A stretch of 64,000 nt of DNA from Thermobrachium celere DSM 8682 (lineage in GTDB: Bacteria > Bacillota > Clostridia > Clostridiales > Caloramatoraceae). The notes under the pieces are model-generated. The model did not search any database. It was given only the letters and a program-made list of their open reading frames with translations, and had not been told where the DNA came from. Below are positions 17,701-28,580 of this stretch, one piece after another (the first letter of the stretch is position 1; each line of letters begins with the position of its first letter). A program made the position numbers and the translations under genes. Location of the stretch: NCBI RefSeq assembly GCF_000430995.1, contig NZ_HF952018.1, positions 806,386 through 870,385 of the forward strand, given 5' to 3'.

Positions 17701-20700
17701 ATGTCCAAAGCTTTAAGTGAAGTACTTGCAAATGACATAGAACTTAAAAGATATGATTTTTTAGATAAATTATATATCGAAAAAATTATAATAGATAAAA
17801 AAACTAAAAAATATGAGTTTTTTTTAAAATCCTATATTGATACTGATGATAAAATTAAGAACAATTTAATTGATATATTTAAAAGCAAATTTAAAATAGA
17901 TAATAATTTAGAGTTATATATTGACTACTGTAAAAATTATATTGATATTAATAATATAGATGATAGCAATATAAGATTACTATTGAGGGATATTTTAAAA
18001 CAATATCCCTCAATATGTTCTGTACTTACTTCAAGTAACATAAATGTTAAAGAGAAATTAATTGAGTTTAAAATAGATAATGAATTTACAGTTAATATGC
18101 TTAAAAGTAGACAAATTGATAAATTATTAAAAACTGAGTTATTTAAATTCACAAACGAGCACCTAGAGATCCGTTTTAATTATAGTGAGATAGAATTAGA
18201 AGAATATAATAAGATAAAATACGATGAAGACAATAAAATAATTAATCAGTATATTCAAGAATCTAGAGAAAAAAGTGATTATAAGGCTTTAGATAACAAT
18301 AATAATGTTATTGAAAAAGAGGTAAAAGAAAAAGAAAAAGAGAAAGAAAGCCCATATATATATGGTAAGCCAGTTAAGGCTGATTTTACAAAGATATCAG
18401 CAATAAATGAAACATCAGGTGTTGTAGAAATAGAGGGTGAGGTATTTAAGGTAGATATTAAGGAAACAAAAAATGGAAAATTCATTTTTTCTTTTTATAT
18501 AACTGATTATTCAAGCTCCATAACAGTAAAATTATTCCCTAAAAATGATATTCTAGATAAAGTAAAATCTGAAATATCAGAAGGTAAATATTTAAAAGTA
18601 ATAGGAGAAGCTACCTTTGATAAATTTTCTAACGAAGTTGTAATAATGGCTAAGTTTATAGATAAAAAGGATCCTATTAAAAGAATGGATACTTGTGATC
18701 AGAAAAGGGTAGAGCTTCATCTTCATACTCAAATGAGCGGAATGGATGGAGTAACATCTGCAACAAAGCTAATACAAAGAGCAAAGGAATGGGGACATAA
18801 TGCAATAGCTATTACAGATCATGGAGTTGTTCAAGCATTCCCTGAAGCTATGGATGCTGCAAAAAAGTATGGAATAAAGGTAATCTATGGAGTTGAGGGA
18901 TACTTAGTTGATGATGGAGAACCTATTGTATATAATCCGAAGGATGTTTTACTTGAGGATGAATTTGTAGTATTTGATATAGAAACAACTGGATTTAATC
19001 CTCAAACAGAAGAAATTATAGAAATTGGGGCTGTAAAGATTAAAAATTATCAAATTGTTGATAGGTTCTCTGTTCTTATAAATCCTCAAAAGGAAATTTC
19101 TTTAGAAATAGAAAAACTAACTGGAATTACAAATGAAATGGTTAGTGATAAACAAACAATAGAAGAGGTATTACCAGCTTTTATTGATTTTATTGGTGAA
19201 GCTGTTTTAGTTGCACATAATGCTAAATTTGACACTGGGTTCATTAGGGAAAAGTGTAAGAAATTAAATTTGCCATTTAGTTTTTCAATAGTTGATACAC
19301 TTCCTCTAGCAAGGTGGTTATTGCCAGATTTAAAGAAACACAAACTTAATATAATAGCTGAACACCTAGGAATAAGTTTAGAAAATCATCATAGAGCAGT
19401 AGATGATGCTGAAGCTACAGCCCATATATTTTTAAAATTTTTAGATATGCTAAAGGAAAGAGGGGCTAATAAACTTACAGAAGTAAATGAACTCTATAGT
19501 GGAAATTTTGATATAAGAAAGGCAGACACATATCATATTGTTATTTTAGTTAAGAACTATCAAGGTTTGTACAATTTATATAAACTAGTTTCTATGGCTC
19601 ATTGTAATTACTTTTTCAAAAGACCAAGAATACCTAAAAGCTTACTTGAACAGATGAGAGATGGTTTAATAATTGGAACTGCTTGTGAGGCAGGTCAACT
19701 TTATAGGGCTATATTAAATAATATGCCTGAGAGAGACATTGAGGAAATTGTAAAGTTTTATGACTACCTAGAAATTCAGCCAATAGCAAATAATATGTTT
19801 CTTTATGAAAGTGGTAAAGTAGATAGTGTTGAAAAATTATATGAATATAATAAAAAAATAGTTGAACTAGGAGAAAAATATAACAAACCAGTTGTTGCAA
19901 CTGGTGATGTACATTTTCTTGATCCACATGATGAGTATTTTAGAAGAATATTGATGGCTGGACAAGGATATGATGATGCAGATAATCAAGCCCCATTATA
20001 TTTTAAAACAACAAATGAAATGTTGGAAGAATTTAGTTATTTAGGAGAACAAAAAGCTTTTGAAGTAGTAGTAGAAAATCCTAATAAAATTGCAGATATG
20101 GTTGAAGAAATTAAGCCAATACCTGAAGAAACATTTCCACCTAAAATAGATGGTGCAGACGAAGAAATTAGAAAAATGACAATGGACAATGCACATAGGA
20201 TTTATGGGGAAAAACTTCCAGAGGTTGTTGAAAAAAGACTGGAAAAGGAATTAAATTCAATAATAAACAATGGATATGCTGTTTTATATCTAATTGCACA
20301 TAAATTAGTGGCAAAGTCATTAAGCGATGGGTATCTAGTTGGATCAAGAGGATCAGTAGGATCTTCATTTGTTGCAACAATGTGTGGAATTACTGAAGTA
20401 AATCCATTACCTCCACATTATGTTTGTCCAAACTGTAAAAATTCAGAGTTTTTCTTAGATGGAAGCGTTGGATCAGGAGTAGATTTACCAGATAAAAATT
20501 GTCCTGTATGTAATACCAAATATAAGAAAGATGGCCATGATATACCTTTTGAAGTCTTTCTAGGGTTTGAGGGAGATAAAGAACCAGATATAGACTTAAA
20601 CTTTTCAGGTGAATATCAACCGATTGCTCACAAATATACTGAAGAATTGTTTGGAGAAGGACATGTATTTAGGGCAGGAACTATAGGTACTATTGCAGAA

Positions 20701-22005
20701 AAAACTGCTTATGGATTTGTAAAAAATTATTTAGAAGAAAGAGGTTTAAAGGTTTCTTCTGCTGAGATGGAGAGACTTGTTAGAGGCTGTACTGGTGTTA
20801 AAAGAACCACTGGACAACACCCAGGAGGTATAATGGTTGTTCCCAGAGATAAGGAGATTTATGAATTTACACCTATTCAAAAGCCAGCAGATGATATAAA
20901 TTCAGATGTTACTACTACTCATTTTGATTACCATTCTATAAGTGGTAGATTATTAAAACTAGATATACTAGGACACGACGATCCAACAGTTTTAAGAATG
21001 TTGCAGGATTTAACTGGTATTGATCCAAAAGAAATTCCTCTGGATGATAAAAATGTTATAAAACTATTTACATCAACAGAGCCTTTAGGGATTACACAAG
21101 AAGATATAAATTGTGAGGTTGGAACTTTGGGATTACCAGAGTTTGGAACCAAATTTGTTCGTCAAATGTTGATTGATACACAACCTCAAAATTTTTCTGA
21201 TTTGGTTAGAATTTCTGGTCTATCACATGGTACTGATGTATGGTTAAATAATGCTCAAGATATTATTAGACAAGGTTTAGCTACTCTTAAAGAAGTTATA
21301 TGTACAAGAGACGATATAATGCTTTATTTAATTTATAGTGGTGTACCACCAAAAACTGCTTTTAATATAATGGAAAGAGTAAGAAAAGGTAAAGGCTTAA
21401 GGGATGAGGATATTGAAATAATGAAACAAAATAATGTGCCAGATTGGTATATCCAATCATGTAATAAAATAAAATACATGTTCCCTAAAGGCCATGCAGT
21501 TGCATATGTTATGATGGCAGTTAGAATTGCTTACTTTAAAGTTTATTATCCTGAAGCCTACTATGCTACTTATTTTACAGTAAGAGCAGATGATTTTGAT
21601 GCTGACTTAATTGTAAAGGGTGAACGAGCTATAATTAGTAAAATAAAAGAGATAGAAGCATTGGGTAATAATGTTTCTCAAAAGGATAAAGGATTACTGA
21701 CTATATTGGAAATAGCTCTTGAAATGTATAAGAGAGGATTAAAATTTATACCTGTTGATCTATATAAATCAGATGCAACTAAGTTCTTGATTACTGAGGA
21801 GGGAATACTGCCTCCATTTAGAGCCTTACAAGGTGTAGGTGAGAATGCAGCAAAAAATATAGTTGCTGCAAGAGAACAAGGGCCTTTTGTTTCAAAAGAG
21901 GATTTAAGAATAAGAGCAAAGGTATCAAAAACAGTAATAGAAATATTAGACTCACATGGATGTCTAAAGGGATTACCAGAAACAAATCAACTTTCTTTGT
22001 TTTAA
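17701..22005 (+). CDS. polC: DNA polymerase III alpha subunit, PolC type
   Basis: This 1434-residue Gram-positive replicative polymerase has its own proofreading exonuclease. An OB-fold region lies at about 235-330. A PHP domain begins with [14 protein letters not shown] (about 339) and is split by the exonuclease domain ([10 protein letters not shown] near 424; HNAKFDTGF). Palm motif [13 protein letters not shown] is near 961. A CPNC...CPVC zinc-binding pair precedes it at about 908-935. The fingers and C-terminal duplex-binding region complete the standard length. TTAGGAGG lies upstream of the ATG. It ends the uppS-to-polC run. Confidence 0.98.
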   Translation: MSKALSEVLANDIELKRYDFLDKLYIEKIIIDKKTKKYEFFLKSYIDTDDKIKNNLIDIFKSKFKIDNNLELYIDYCKNYIDINNIDDSNIRLLLRDILKQYPSICSVLTSSNINVKEKLIEFKIDNEFTVNMLKSRQIDKLLKTELFKFTNEHLEIRFNYSEIELEEYNKIKYDEDNKIINQYIQESREKSDYKALDNNNNVIEKEVKEKEKEKESPYIYGKPVKADFTKISAINETSGVVEIEGEVFKVDIKETKNGKFIFSFYITDYSSSITVKLFPKNDILDKVKSEISEGKYLKVIGEATFDKFSNEVVIMAKFIDKKDPIKRMDTCDQKRVELHLHTQMSGMDGVTSATKLIQRAKEWGHNAIAITDHGVVQAFPEAMDAAKKYGIKVIYGVEGYLVDDGEPIVYNPKDVLLEDEFVVFDIETTGFNPQTEEIIEIGAVKIKNYQIVDRFSVLINPQKEISLEIEKLTGITNEMVSDKQTIEEVLPAFIDFIGEAVLVAHNAKFDTGFIREKCKKLNLPFSFSIVDTLPLARWLLPDLKKHKLNIIAEHLGISLENHHRAVDDAEATAHIFLKFLDMLKERGANKLTEVNELYSGNFDIRKADTYHIVILVKNYQGLYNLYKLVSMAHCNYFFKRPRIPKSLLEQMRDGLIIGTACEAGQLYRAILNNMPERDIEEIVKFYDYLEIQPIANNMFLYESGKVDSVEKLYEYNKKIVELGEKYNKPVVATGDVHFLDPHDEYFRRILMAGQGYDDADNQAPLYFKTTNEMLEEFSYLGEQKAFEVVVENPNKIADMVEEIKPIPEETFPPKIDGADEEIRKMTMDNAHRIYGEKLPEVVEKRLEKELNSIINNGYAVLYLIAHKLVAKSLSDGYLVGSRGSVGSSFVATMCGITEVNPLPPHYVCPNCKNSEFFLDGSVGSGVDLPDKNCPVCNTKYKKDGHDIPFEVFLGFEGDKEPDIDLNFSGEYQPIAHKYTEELFGEGHVFRAGTIGTIAEKTAYGFVKNYLEERGLKVSSAEMERLVRGCTGVKRTTGQHPGGIMVVPRDKEIYEFTPIQKPADDINSDVTTTHFDYHSISGRLLKLDILGHDDPTVLRMLQDLTGIDPKEIPLDDKNVIKLFTSTEPLGITQEDINCEVGTLGLPEFGTKFVRQMLIDTQPQNFSDLVRISGLSHGTDVWLNNAQDIIRQGLATLKEVICTRDDIMLYLIYSGVPPKTAFNIMERVRKGKGLRDEDIEIMKQNNVPDWYIQSCNKIKYMFPKGHAVAYVMMAVRIAYFKVYYPEAYYATYFTVRADDFDADLIVKGERAIISKIKEIEALGNNVSQKDKGLLTILEIALEMYKRGLKFIPVDLYKSDATKFLITEEGILPPFRALQGVGENAAKNIVAAREQGPFVSKEDLRIRAKVSKTVIEILDSHGCLKGLPETNQLSLF

Positions 22006-22006
22006 C

Positions 22007-22035
22007 TTGAAATAATTTCATTATAATGATATAAT
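22007..22035 (+). promoter_or_regulatory. Predicted promoter for the rimP-nusA-infB operon
   Basis: TTGAAA (22007-22012) and TATAAT (22030-22035) with a 17-base spacer, starting 2 bases after the polC stop. Predicted transcription start is near 22042, leaving a leader of about 110 nt. Confidence 0.72.
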
Positions 22036-22061
22036 AACTTTAGACTAAATACTTGGTTTTC

Positions 22062-22133
22062 AGAGTGGGCAAAACCCACTCTATATTTATGTTTTTTGTA
22101 TACTGTGAATTATTTTTTGATGTATACAAAAAA
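22062..22133 (+). promoter_or_regulatory. Two-hairpin leader of rimP operon (attenuator candidate)
   Basis: Hairpin 1 pairs AGAGTGGG (22062-22069) with CCCACTCT (22075-22082) and is followed by an interrupted T-rich stretch. Hairpin 2 pairs TTTTTTGTATAC (22092-22103) with its perfect complement at 22122-22133. An AGAGTGGG hairpin in this position recurs upstream of Firmicute rimP genes from my recollection of B. subtilis. Attenuation control, perhaps through NusA, is an inference. Confidence 0.6.
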
Positions 22134-22154
22134 TAGAAACAAAGGAGGGATAAA

Positions 22155-22610
22155 ATGATTAATAAAATTGAGCAACAAGTAGAAAAAATCGCAAAACCTA
22201 TTGTAGAGTCATACAATTGTGATTTTATAGATGTTGAATTTTTAAAGGAGTCAGGTGAATGGTATCTTAGGGTTTATATAGATAAAGAAGATGGAGTAAC
22301 CTTAGATGATTGTGCAAAAATAAGTAGAGTTTTAAGTGATGAATTAGATAAGGTTGATCCTATTGAATTTAGTTACTTTTTAGAGGTATCATCTCCAGGT
22401 GAAATGAAATTATTAGAAGATGATAAGAGCTTTAAAAAAGCCATAAATAAAATAGTTAAAGTAAGACTAAATGACGAGAATTATACAGCAATCTATGGCA
22501 AATTAATAAACTATAGTGAAAACAATATTGTTATAAACGTTGATGACGAAGAAAAGAATATAAGATTTGATGATATTTATTTCATTAGGTTGAGTGGAAA
22601 GGGGAGATAA
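22155..22610 (+). CDS. rimP: Ribosome maturation factor RimP
   Basis: This 151-residue protein assists 30S subunit maturation. Two-domain structure: the N-terminal alpha/beta domain contains DCAKISRVLSDELDKVDPI and YFLEVSSPGEMKLL, and a C-terminal SH3-like barrel follows. AAAGGAGGG precedes the ATG. First gene of the conserved rimP-nusA-rnpM-ylxQ-infB-rbfA block; nusA follows 2 bases later. Confidence 0.96.
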   Translation: MINKIEQQVEKIAKPIVESYNCDFIDVEFLKESGEWYLRVYIDKEDGVTLDDCAKISRVLSDELDKVDPIEFSYFLEVSSPGEMKLLEDDKSFKKAINKIVKVRLNDENYTAIYGKLINYSENNIVINVDDEEKNIRFDDIYFIRLSGKGR

Positions 22611-22612
22611 AA

Positions 22613-23671
22613 ATGAATTCTGTTGAATTAATCGAAGCTCTAAAGGCAATAGTACAAGAAAAAGGTATTGATGAAGACATAATATTTAATGCATTAGAAT
22701 CTGCTCTAGTAGCTGCCTACAAAAAGAATTATGGAACATCACAAAATGTTAAGGTAACAATTAATAGAGAAACAGGAGAAATACATGTTTATGCTCAGAA
22801 AAAGGTTGTGGAAGATGTATATGACAATCTATTAGAAATAAGCCTTGAGGATGCTAGAAAAATAGATGTAAGATACAACCTTGATGATGTAGTTGATATT
22901 GAAATAACTCCAAAGGATTTCTTAAGAGCTTCGGCGCAAGTAGCAAAACAACGTGTAATACAAGAGATCAGGGAGCAAGAGAGAAAAATTTTATATGAAG
23001 AATTTATACAAAAAGAAAATGACATTATAACAGGTATTGTTCAGAAAAAGGAAAATGATAAAGTTTTAGTAGACATCGGCAAAACAGAAACTCTTCTAAA
23101 TGCTAGTGAGCAAATGCCAAATGATACATATAGCCACGGTGAAAGATTAAAGTTCTATGTTGTGGAAGTTAAAAAGACAACTAAAGGACCAAATATAATT
23201 ATATCAAGAACGCACCCAGGCTTAGTAAAAAGATTGTTTGAGCTAGAAGTACCAGAGATATACGAAGGTATTGTGGAAATAAAGAGTATTGCAAGAGAAG
23301 CAGGTTCAAGAACAAAAATTGCAGTTCATTCCAGAGATGAAAATGTAGATGCGACAGGTGCTTGTGTTGGACCAAAAGGAGTAAGAGTTCAAAATGTTGT
23401 TAATGAGTTAAGAGGAGAAAAAATTGATATAGTTAAATGGAGTAAAGATCCTGTTGAATTCATTCAAAATGCATTGAGTCCAGCTAAGGTTGTTAGTGTA
23501 GAAATAATAGATGAAAAAGAAAGAATCGCAAGAGTTATTGTTCCAGATTATCAATTATCATTAGCAATAGGTAAAGAAGGTCAAAATGCTAGACTTGCTG
23601 CTAAATTGACTGGTTGGAAGATAGATATAAAAAGTGAGTCCCAAGTCCAAGAATTGAATAAGGAGGAATGA
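22613..23671 (+). CDS. nusA: Transcription termination/antitermination factor NusA
   Basis: This 352-residue RNA polymerase-binding factor controls pausing and termination. N-terminal domain about 1-125, then an S1 domain (about 135-200, GIVQKKENDKVLVDIGKTE), then two KH domains. The first has RTKIAVHSRD and GACVGPKGVRVQNVV; the second has LAIGKEGQNARLAAKLTGW. The short form without acidic C-terminal repeats is normal for Firmicutes. Confidence 0.97.
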   Translation: MNSVELIEALKAIVQEKGIDEDIIFNALESALVAAYKKNYGTSQNVKVTINRETGEIHVYAQKKVVEDVYDNLLEISLEDARKIDVRYNLDDVVDIEITPKDFLRASAQVAKQRVIQEIREQERKILYEEFIQKENDIITGIVQKKENDKVLVDIGKTETLLNASEQMPNDTYSHGERLKFYVVEVKKTTKGPNIIISRTHPGLVKRLFELEVPEIYEGIVEIKSIAREAGSRTKIAVHSRDENVDATGACVGPKGVRVQNVVNELRGEKIDIVKWSKDPVEFIQNALSPAKVVSVEIIDEKERIARVIVPDYQLSLAIGKEGQNARLAAKLTGWKIDIKSESQVQELNKEE

Positions 23672-23674
23672 TTA

Positions 23675-23941
23675 ATGAAAGTAAAAAAAATTCCTCAAAG
23701 AATGTGTCTTGGATGTATGGAGATGAAGCCTAAGAAGGAACTTATAAGGGTAGTTAGAAATAAAGAAGGCGAAGTAAAATTAGATTTAACTGGTAAAGCA
23801 CCTGGTAGAGGAGCATATATTTGTAGAAGTGTTGAATGTTTTGAAAAGGCTTATAAGGGCAAAAAATTTGAAAAAGCGTTGGAAGTAAACATTTCTCCTG
23901 AAGTTTATGAAAAACTAAAGGAGGAGTTGCAACGTGGATAG
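23675..23941 (+). CDS. rnpM: RNase P modulator RnpM (YlxR family)
   Basis: This 88-residue RNA-binding protein has the YlxR signature RMCLGCMEMKPKKEL and GKAPGRGAYIC. Members bind the RNase P RNA and modulate its activity in B. subtilis. Two CxxC-like cysteine pairs are visible (CLGC; C...C around residue 50). ylxQ overlaps its end by 8 bases. Confidence 0.93.
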   Translation: MKVKKIPQRMCLGCMEMKPKKELIRVVRNKEGEVKLDLTGKAPGRGAYICRSVECFEKAYKGKKFEKALEVNISPEVYEKLKEELQRG

Positions 23942-24269
23942 TAAGCTTTATAACTTTTTAGGGCTTATACAAAAATCAGGTAATTTAACCTCAGGTGATG
24001 ATGGAGTTGAAATAGATATAAAAAAGGGTAAATGTAAGCTCTTGATTATATCAGAAGATGCCAGTGAAAATACTAGAAAGAAGTTTCAAAATATGGCAAA
24101 TAACTATGGTGTTCCATATGTTATATTTGGAACTAAAGATGACATAGGACATTTTATAGGGAAATCAATGAGATCGGTTTTATCTATAAAAGACAAAAAC
24201 TTAGCAGATGCATTTATTAAGAAGTTAAGAGAAAATACCAGTGGGGGTGACAATATTGTCAAAGATTAG
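23934..24269 (+). CDS. ylxQ: YlxQ, L7Ae-family RNA-binding protein
   Basis: This 111-residue L7Ae/L30e-fold protein is predicted to bind kink-turn RNA. The N-terminus [26 protein letters not shown] is typical of YlxQ. The start is a GTG at 23934 with AAGGAGGAG 7-15 bases upstream, inside rnpM. Its end overlaps the infB start by 14 bases, implying coupled translation. Confidence 0.9.
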   Translation: MDSKLYNFLGLIQKSGNLTSGDDGVEIDIKKGKCKLLIISEDASENTRKKFQNMANNYGVPYVIFGTKDDIGHFIGKSMRSVLSIKDKNLADAFIKKLRENTSGGDNIVKD

Positions 24270-26382
24270 AGTTTATGAGTTAGCTAAACAAATCAATAAA
24301 ACTAGTAAAGAAGTTATTGAGCTTTTAAGTAAAGAGTTTGGTATAGAAGTAAAAAATCACATGAGTGTGATAGAGGGAGAAGATGCAAATATAATAAAGG
24401 AATATATAGAAGAACTAAATAAAAAGAAAGATGAAGATAATTCAAGTCTTCAGGAGCAACAACAAGACCAAAGTGCTCATAAAGATGAACATGCTGATGA
24501 CCATGAATATGATGACTTAGGTTTGATGGATGATAATTATACGAAAAATGAAAAGATTAGAAAGAAACAAAGAAACGAGAATATAAAGCACAAACAAATT
24601 AAAGAAAAAAATAAGGTAGTTGAAGAAGAAATAGGAATTGTTGTTATTCCACCAACTATTAAAGTAGGAGATTTTGCTCAAAAGATAAAGAAGCCAGTAG
24701 CCGAAATAATTAAAAAGTTAATTTTAAAAGGTATAATGGCCTCAATAAATCATGAAATAGATTTTGAAGTAGCTGAAAAAATAGCAGAAGAATATAACAT
24801 ATTATTAGAAAAGGAAGAAGTAAAGGAAAAGGAAGAAGTTCTAATTAATGATTTTGAAGATCGTCCAGAGGATATGGTTCCAAGACCACCAGTTGTAACT
24901 GTAATGGGACACGTTGACCACGGTAAAACATCACTTCTAGATGCTATAAGAAATTCTAGAGTAGCTGCACAGGAAGCTGGTGGAATTACACAACATATAG
25001 GGGCTTATAGTGTTGATGTAAATGGTAATAAAATTGTTTTCCTAGATACACCAGGACACGAAGCATTTACTGCAATGAGAGCTAGAGGAGCAAAAGTTAC
25101 AGATATTGCTGTACTTGTTGTTGCTGCAGATGATGGTGTTATGCCACAAACTGTTGAAGCTATAAACCATGCTAAGGCAGCAAATGTACCTATTATAGTT
25201 GCAATAAATAAAATAGATAAATCAGGTGCTAATCCTGATAGAGTAAAACAAGAATTAACTGAATATGGTTTAATTGCTGAAGATTGGGGTGGAGACACAA
25301 TATGTGTCCCTGTATCAGCACATACTCATCAAGGAATTGATACATTACTTGAAATGATATTACTAGTTGCAGAAATGCAAGAGCTTAAAGCTAATCCAAA
25401 TAGAGCAGCAAAGGGTACAATAATTGAATCAAAACTAGATAAAGGTAGAGGACCTGTGGCAACAGCATTAATTCAAGCAGGAACTTTAAAGGTTGGAGAC
25501 GCAGTAGTAGCTGGAACTGCTTATGGTAGAGTAAGAGCAATGATGGATGATAAAGGTAGAAAAGTGAATAAAGTAGGTCCATCAATGCCAGTTGAGATTT
25601 TAGGTTTATCAGAAGTGCCAAATGCAGGTGAAAAATTTTACGTTGTTGCAGATGAAAAAACAGCACGTGAAATTGCAGAAATAAGAAAAGAGAAACAAAG
25701 ACAAGAGATGTTTGCATCAAGTGCAAAAGTATCATTACAAGATTTATTCTCACAAATTAAAGAAGGTAAAGTGAAAGTTTTAAATATAATTGTAAAGGCT
25801 GATGTTCAAGGATCAGTTGAGGCAATTAGACAATCATTAGAAAAGCTTTCAAATGATGAGGTTAAGGTAAAAGTTATCCATGGTGCAGTAGGAGCTATAA
25901 CTGAAACTGACGTTACACTAGCATCAGCTTCAAATGCTATAATAATAGGTTTTAATGTAAGACCTGATAGTATGGCTAGGCAGTTAGCAGAAAAGGAAAA
26001 TGTTGAAATTAAGACATACAGAATAATTTATGAAGCTATAGATGATATAACAGCAGCTATGAAGGGTATGTTAGATCCTGAATATACTGAAGTAGTAACT
26101 GCAAGATTACAAGTAAGACAAACATTTAAAGTATCATCAATTGGTACAATTGCTGGATGTTATGTTGAAGAAGGAAAAGTTAATAGACATGATAATATAA
26201 GAGTTATTAGAAATGGTATAGTAATATATGAAGGAAAAATATCATCATTAAAGAGATTTAAAGATGATGTTAGAGAAGTTGCTGCTGGATATGAATGTGG
26301 TCTTACAATTGAAAAGTACAATGATATAAAAGAGGGAGATATTTTTGAAACATATACAATGAAGGAAGTAGAGCGCAAGTAA
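24256..26382 (+). CDS. infB: Translation initiation factor IF-2
   Basis: This 708-residue GTPase positions fMet-tRNA on the ribosome. N-terminal IF2N repeat ([20 protein letters not shown]), a short charged linker (about 60-130), a second IF2N repeat, then the G domain with GHVDHGKTS (about 217), DTPGHEAFT and NKID. Two beta-barrels and domain C follow. The start is chosen as TTG at 24256, because GGGGGTGA at 24243-24250 is correctly spaced and the protein then begins with the canonical [13 protein letters not shown] at 24241 lies in the same frame but has no site. Confidence 0.96.
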   Translation: MSKIRVYELAKQINKTSKEVIELLSKEFGIEVKNHMSVIEGEDANIIKEYIEELNKKKDEDNSSLQEQQQDQSAHKDEHADDHEYDDLGLMDDNYTKNEKIRKKQRNENIKHKQIKEKNKVVEEEIGIVVIPPTIKVGDFAQKIKKPVAEIIKKLILKGIMASINHEIDFEVAEKIAEEYNILLEKEEVKEKEEVLINDFEDRPEDMVPRPPVVTVMGHVDHGKTSLLDAIRNSRVAAQEAGGITQHIGAYSVDVNGNKIVFLDTPGHEAFTAMRARGAKVTDIAVLVVAADDGVMPQTVEAINHAKAANVPIIVAINKIDKSGANPDRVKQELTEYGLIAEDWGGDTICVPVSAHTHQGIDTLLEMILLVAEMQELKANPNRAAKGTIIESKLDKGRGPVATALIQAGTLKVGDAVVAGTAYGRVRAMMDDKGRKVNKVGPSMPVEILGLSEVPNAGEKFYVVADEKTAREIAEIRKEKQRQEMFASSAKVSLQDLFSQIKEGKVKVLNIIVKADVQGSVEAIRQSLEKLSNDEVKVKVIHGAVGAITETDVTLASASNAIIIGFNVRPDSMARQLAEKENVEIKTYRIIYEAIDDITAAMKGMLDPEYTEVVTARLQVRQTFKVSSIGTIAGCYVEEGKVNRHDNIRVIRNGIVIYEGKISSLKRFKDDVREVAAGYECGLTIEKYNDIKEGDIFETYTMKEVERK

Positions 26383-26398
26383 AAGAGGTGTATAAATT

Positions 26399-26749
26399 AT
26401 GGCGTTTGAAAGAAATAGTAGGCTTTCTGAGGAAGTAAAAAAGGTATTAAGTAATATAATTCAGTATGAGTTAAAGGATCCAAGAATTCCACCTTTAACA
26501 TCAGTAACTCGTGTTGATGTTACAAAAGATTTAAGATATGCAAAAGTTTATATTAGTGTTTTTGGAAATGAAGAGATGAAAAATAGTTGTATTGATGGAT
26601 TAAAGAGTGCAGCAGGTTTTTTAAGGAGAGAGCTTGGAAGCAGAATTAAGATGCGCTATACTCCTGAATTAATATTTGAACTTGACCATTCAATAGAATA
26701 CAGCATGAAGATAAATGATCTTCTAAGGGAGATAAACAAAAATGATTGA
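26399..26749 (+). CDS. rbfA: 30S ribosome-binding factor RbfA
   Basis: This 116-residue KH-fold protein matures the 5' end of 16S rRNA. Diagnostic segments are RLSEEVKKVLSNIIQYELKDPR and LRYAKVYISVFG, ending RYTPELIFELDHSIEYSMKI. AGAGGTG precedes the ATG. Overlaps the next gene by 8 bases. Confidence 0.96.
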   Translation: MAFERNSRLSEEVKKVLSNIIQYELKDPRIPPLTSVTRVDVTKDLRYAKVYISVFGNEEMKNSCIDGLKSAAGFLRRELGSRIKMRYTPELIFELDHSIEYSMKINDLLREINKND

Positions 26750-27716
26750 TATAGAAAGATTAAAACTAGTTATAGAAACTAAAAATACTTTTGCAGTTGT
26801 ATCCCATACATCACCTGATGGTGATAGTATGGGTTCTATTCTAAGTTTTTATAATTTTTTAATTGAAAAAGGAAAAAGAGTGGATGTATTCGTTGAAGGT
26901 CAAGTTCCTAGAAAGTACTTATATCTAAATGGTGCAAATGAGATTAAAAATGTTGATTTGGCGCAGGAATCATATGATTGTCTTATAGTGTTGGATTGTG
27001 GTGATTTAGATAGATTAGGTGAATGTATGCCCCTAACAGAAAAATGCGATTTAATAATTAACATAGATCATCATATTACAAACACTAGGTTTGGTAATAT
27101 AAATATCGTAGACAGTAATGCTTCTAGTGTTGGAGAAATGCTATATGATATTTATTTACAATTAGGACATAATATATCAAAAAATATTGCTGAGTGTTTG
27201 TATACATCAATAGTTTCGGACACAGGTGGATTTAAATTTTCCAATACAACATCAAAAACTATGAACATTGTATCTAAGTTATTAGAAAAGGATATTGATT
27301 TTACTTCAATTTATTATAGATTGTTCGATCAAAAAACATTAAATGGAATTAAATTAACATCTTTAGTTGTGTCAACTTTAAGAACCTACTTAAATGGTAA
27401 AGTAGCTATAATGAATTTAACAAAAGAAATGCTTGAATTATCCGGTGCTACCGAGGATGAAGCTGGTGAGCTTGTTAATATAGCTAGAGATATTGAGAAT
27501 GTTGAGGTTGGAGTACTTATTAAAGAAATTGATAAAAATGTATATAAAATAAGCCTGAGATCAAAAGATTATGTAGATGTAAAAGATATAGCTCTAAAAT
27601 ATGGTGGTGGAGGGCATGTTAAAGCCGCAGGATGCACTATTAAAGATAAGACTATAGAACAGATTGAGACTATATTATTAAAGGATATTGAAAAGAGTTT
27701 GGGTGAAGTAATATGA
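26742..27716 (+). CDS. nrnA: DHH/DHHA1 phosphoesterase, NrnA-like oligoribonuclease/pAp phosphatase
   Basis: This 324-residue Mn-dependent enzyme degrades nanoRNA, c-di-nucleotide breakdown products and/or 3'-phosphoadenosine 5'-phosphate. SHTSPDGDSMGS and NIDHHITNTRFGN are DHH-domain metal motifs. The C-terminal DHHA1 domain has YGGGGHVKAAGCTI. Its place between rbfA and truB is the usual Firmicute one. Starts within rbfA and overlaps truB by 4 bases. Confidence 0.93.
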   Translation: MIDIERLKLVIETKNTFAVVSHTSPDGDSMGSILSFYNFLIEKGKRVDVFVEGQVPRKYLYLNGANEIKNVDLAQESYDCLIVLDCGDLDRLGECMPLTEKCDLIINIDHHITNTRFGNINIVDSNASSVGEMLYDIYLQLGHNISKNIAECLYTSIVSDTGGFKFSNTTSKTMNIVSKLLEKDIDFTSIYYRLFDQKTLNGIKLTSLVVSTLRTYLNGKVAIMNLTKEMLELSGATEDEAGELVNIARDIENVEVGVLIKEIDKNVYKISLRSKDYVDVKDIALKYGGGGHVKAAGCTIKDKTIEQIETILLKDIEKSLGEVI

Positions 27717-28570
27717 ATGGAGTTATAAATATATTAAAACCACCAGGTATGACCTCATTTGATGTTGTAGCATACTTAAGGAAGAAATTGAATGTAAAAA
27801 AAATAGGGCATACAGGCACACTTGATCCAGGAGCAGCAGGAGTTTTACCAATATGTATTGGAAAGGCAACAAAGATTGTAGACTACTTAACTGCACAAGA
27901 CAAGAAGTATATATGCGAAATATGCTTTGGTGAAACAACAGATACATATGATAAATATGGAAATGTAGTTAGAAGATATGAGAAGGATTTTACACTTGAT
28001 TATCAAAAATTAAATCAAATAATAAAGAGTAAATTTATAGGAGAGATTGAACAGGTACCTCCTGCGTATTCTGCAATAAAAATTAATGGAATGAGAGCAT
28101 ATGATTTAGCAAGAAAGGGTCATGAATTTGAAATTCCTAAGAGAAAAGTGATTATATATAACATAGATATTATAGATGTTTATAGCAAAAGAGCATTATT
28201 AGAAGTTCATTGCTCAAAAGGAACATATATAAGAAGTTTATGTTATGATCTAGGGGAATGTTTAGGATATGGTGCATATATGGGTTTTCTTCTTAGAACA
28301 CAAACAGGAAAATTTAAATTAGATGATTCATATGTTTTAGAGGAAATAAATAAAGAAAACATAAATAATATTATGTTAACTGTAGATAAACTTTTAGATT
28401 ATGATTCTTTAAAATTAGATATTGATGAATCTAAAAAGTTTTGTAATGGAGTTATTTTAAGTAAAAGACACAAAGATGGTATGTATAAAATATATAATTA
28501 CAAAAGTGAATTTTTAGGTATTGGAAATATTAATAATAATAAATTAAAGCCAGAAAAAATTTTTGTATAA
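27713..28570 (+). CDS. truB: tRNA pseudouridine(55) synthase TruB
   Basis: This 285-residue enzyme makes pseudouridine 55 in the T-loop of tRNAs. The catalytic Asp is in GHTGTLDPGAAGVLPICIG. Other family segments are QVPPAYSAIKINGMRAYDLAR (21 residues, split here as QVPPAYSAIK and INGMRAYDLAR) and CSKGTYIRSLCYDLGE. ATG overlaps the nrnA stop (ATGA). Confidence 0.96.
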   Translation: MNGVINILKPPGMTSFDVVAYLRKKLNVKKIGHTGTLDPGAAGVLPICIGKATKIVDYLTAQDKKYICEICFGETTDTYDKYGNVVRRYEKDFTLDYQKLNQIIKSKFIGEIEQVPPAYSAIKINGMRAYDLARKGHEFEIPKRKVIIYNIDIIDVYSKRALLEVHCSKGTYIRSLCYDLGECLGYGAYMGFLLRTQTGKFKLDDSYVLEEINKENINNIMLTVDKLLDYDSLKLDIDESKKFCNGVILSKRHKDGMYKIYNYKSEFLGIGNINNNKLKPEKIFV

Positions 28571-28580
28571 GGTGTTAAAA

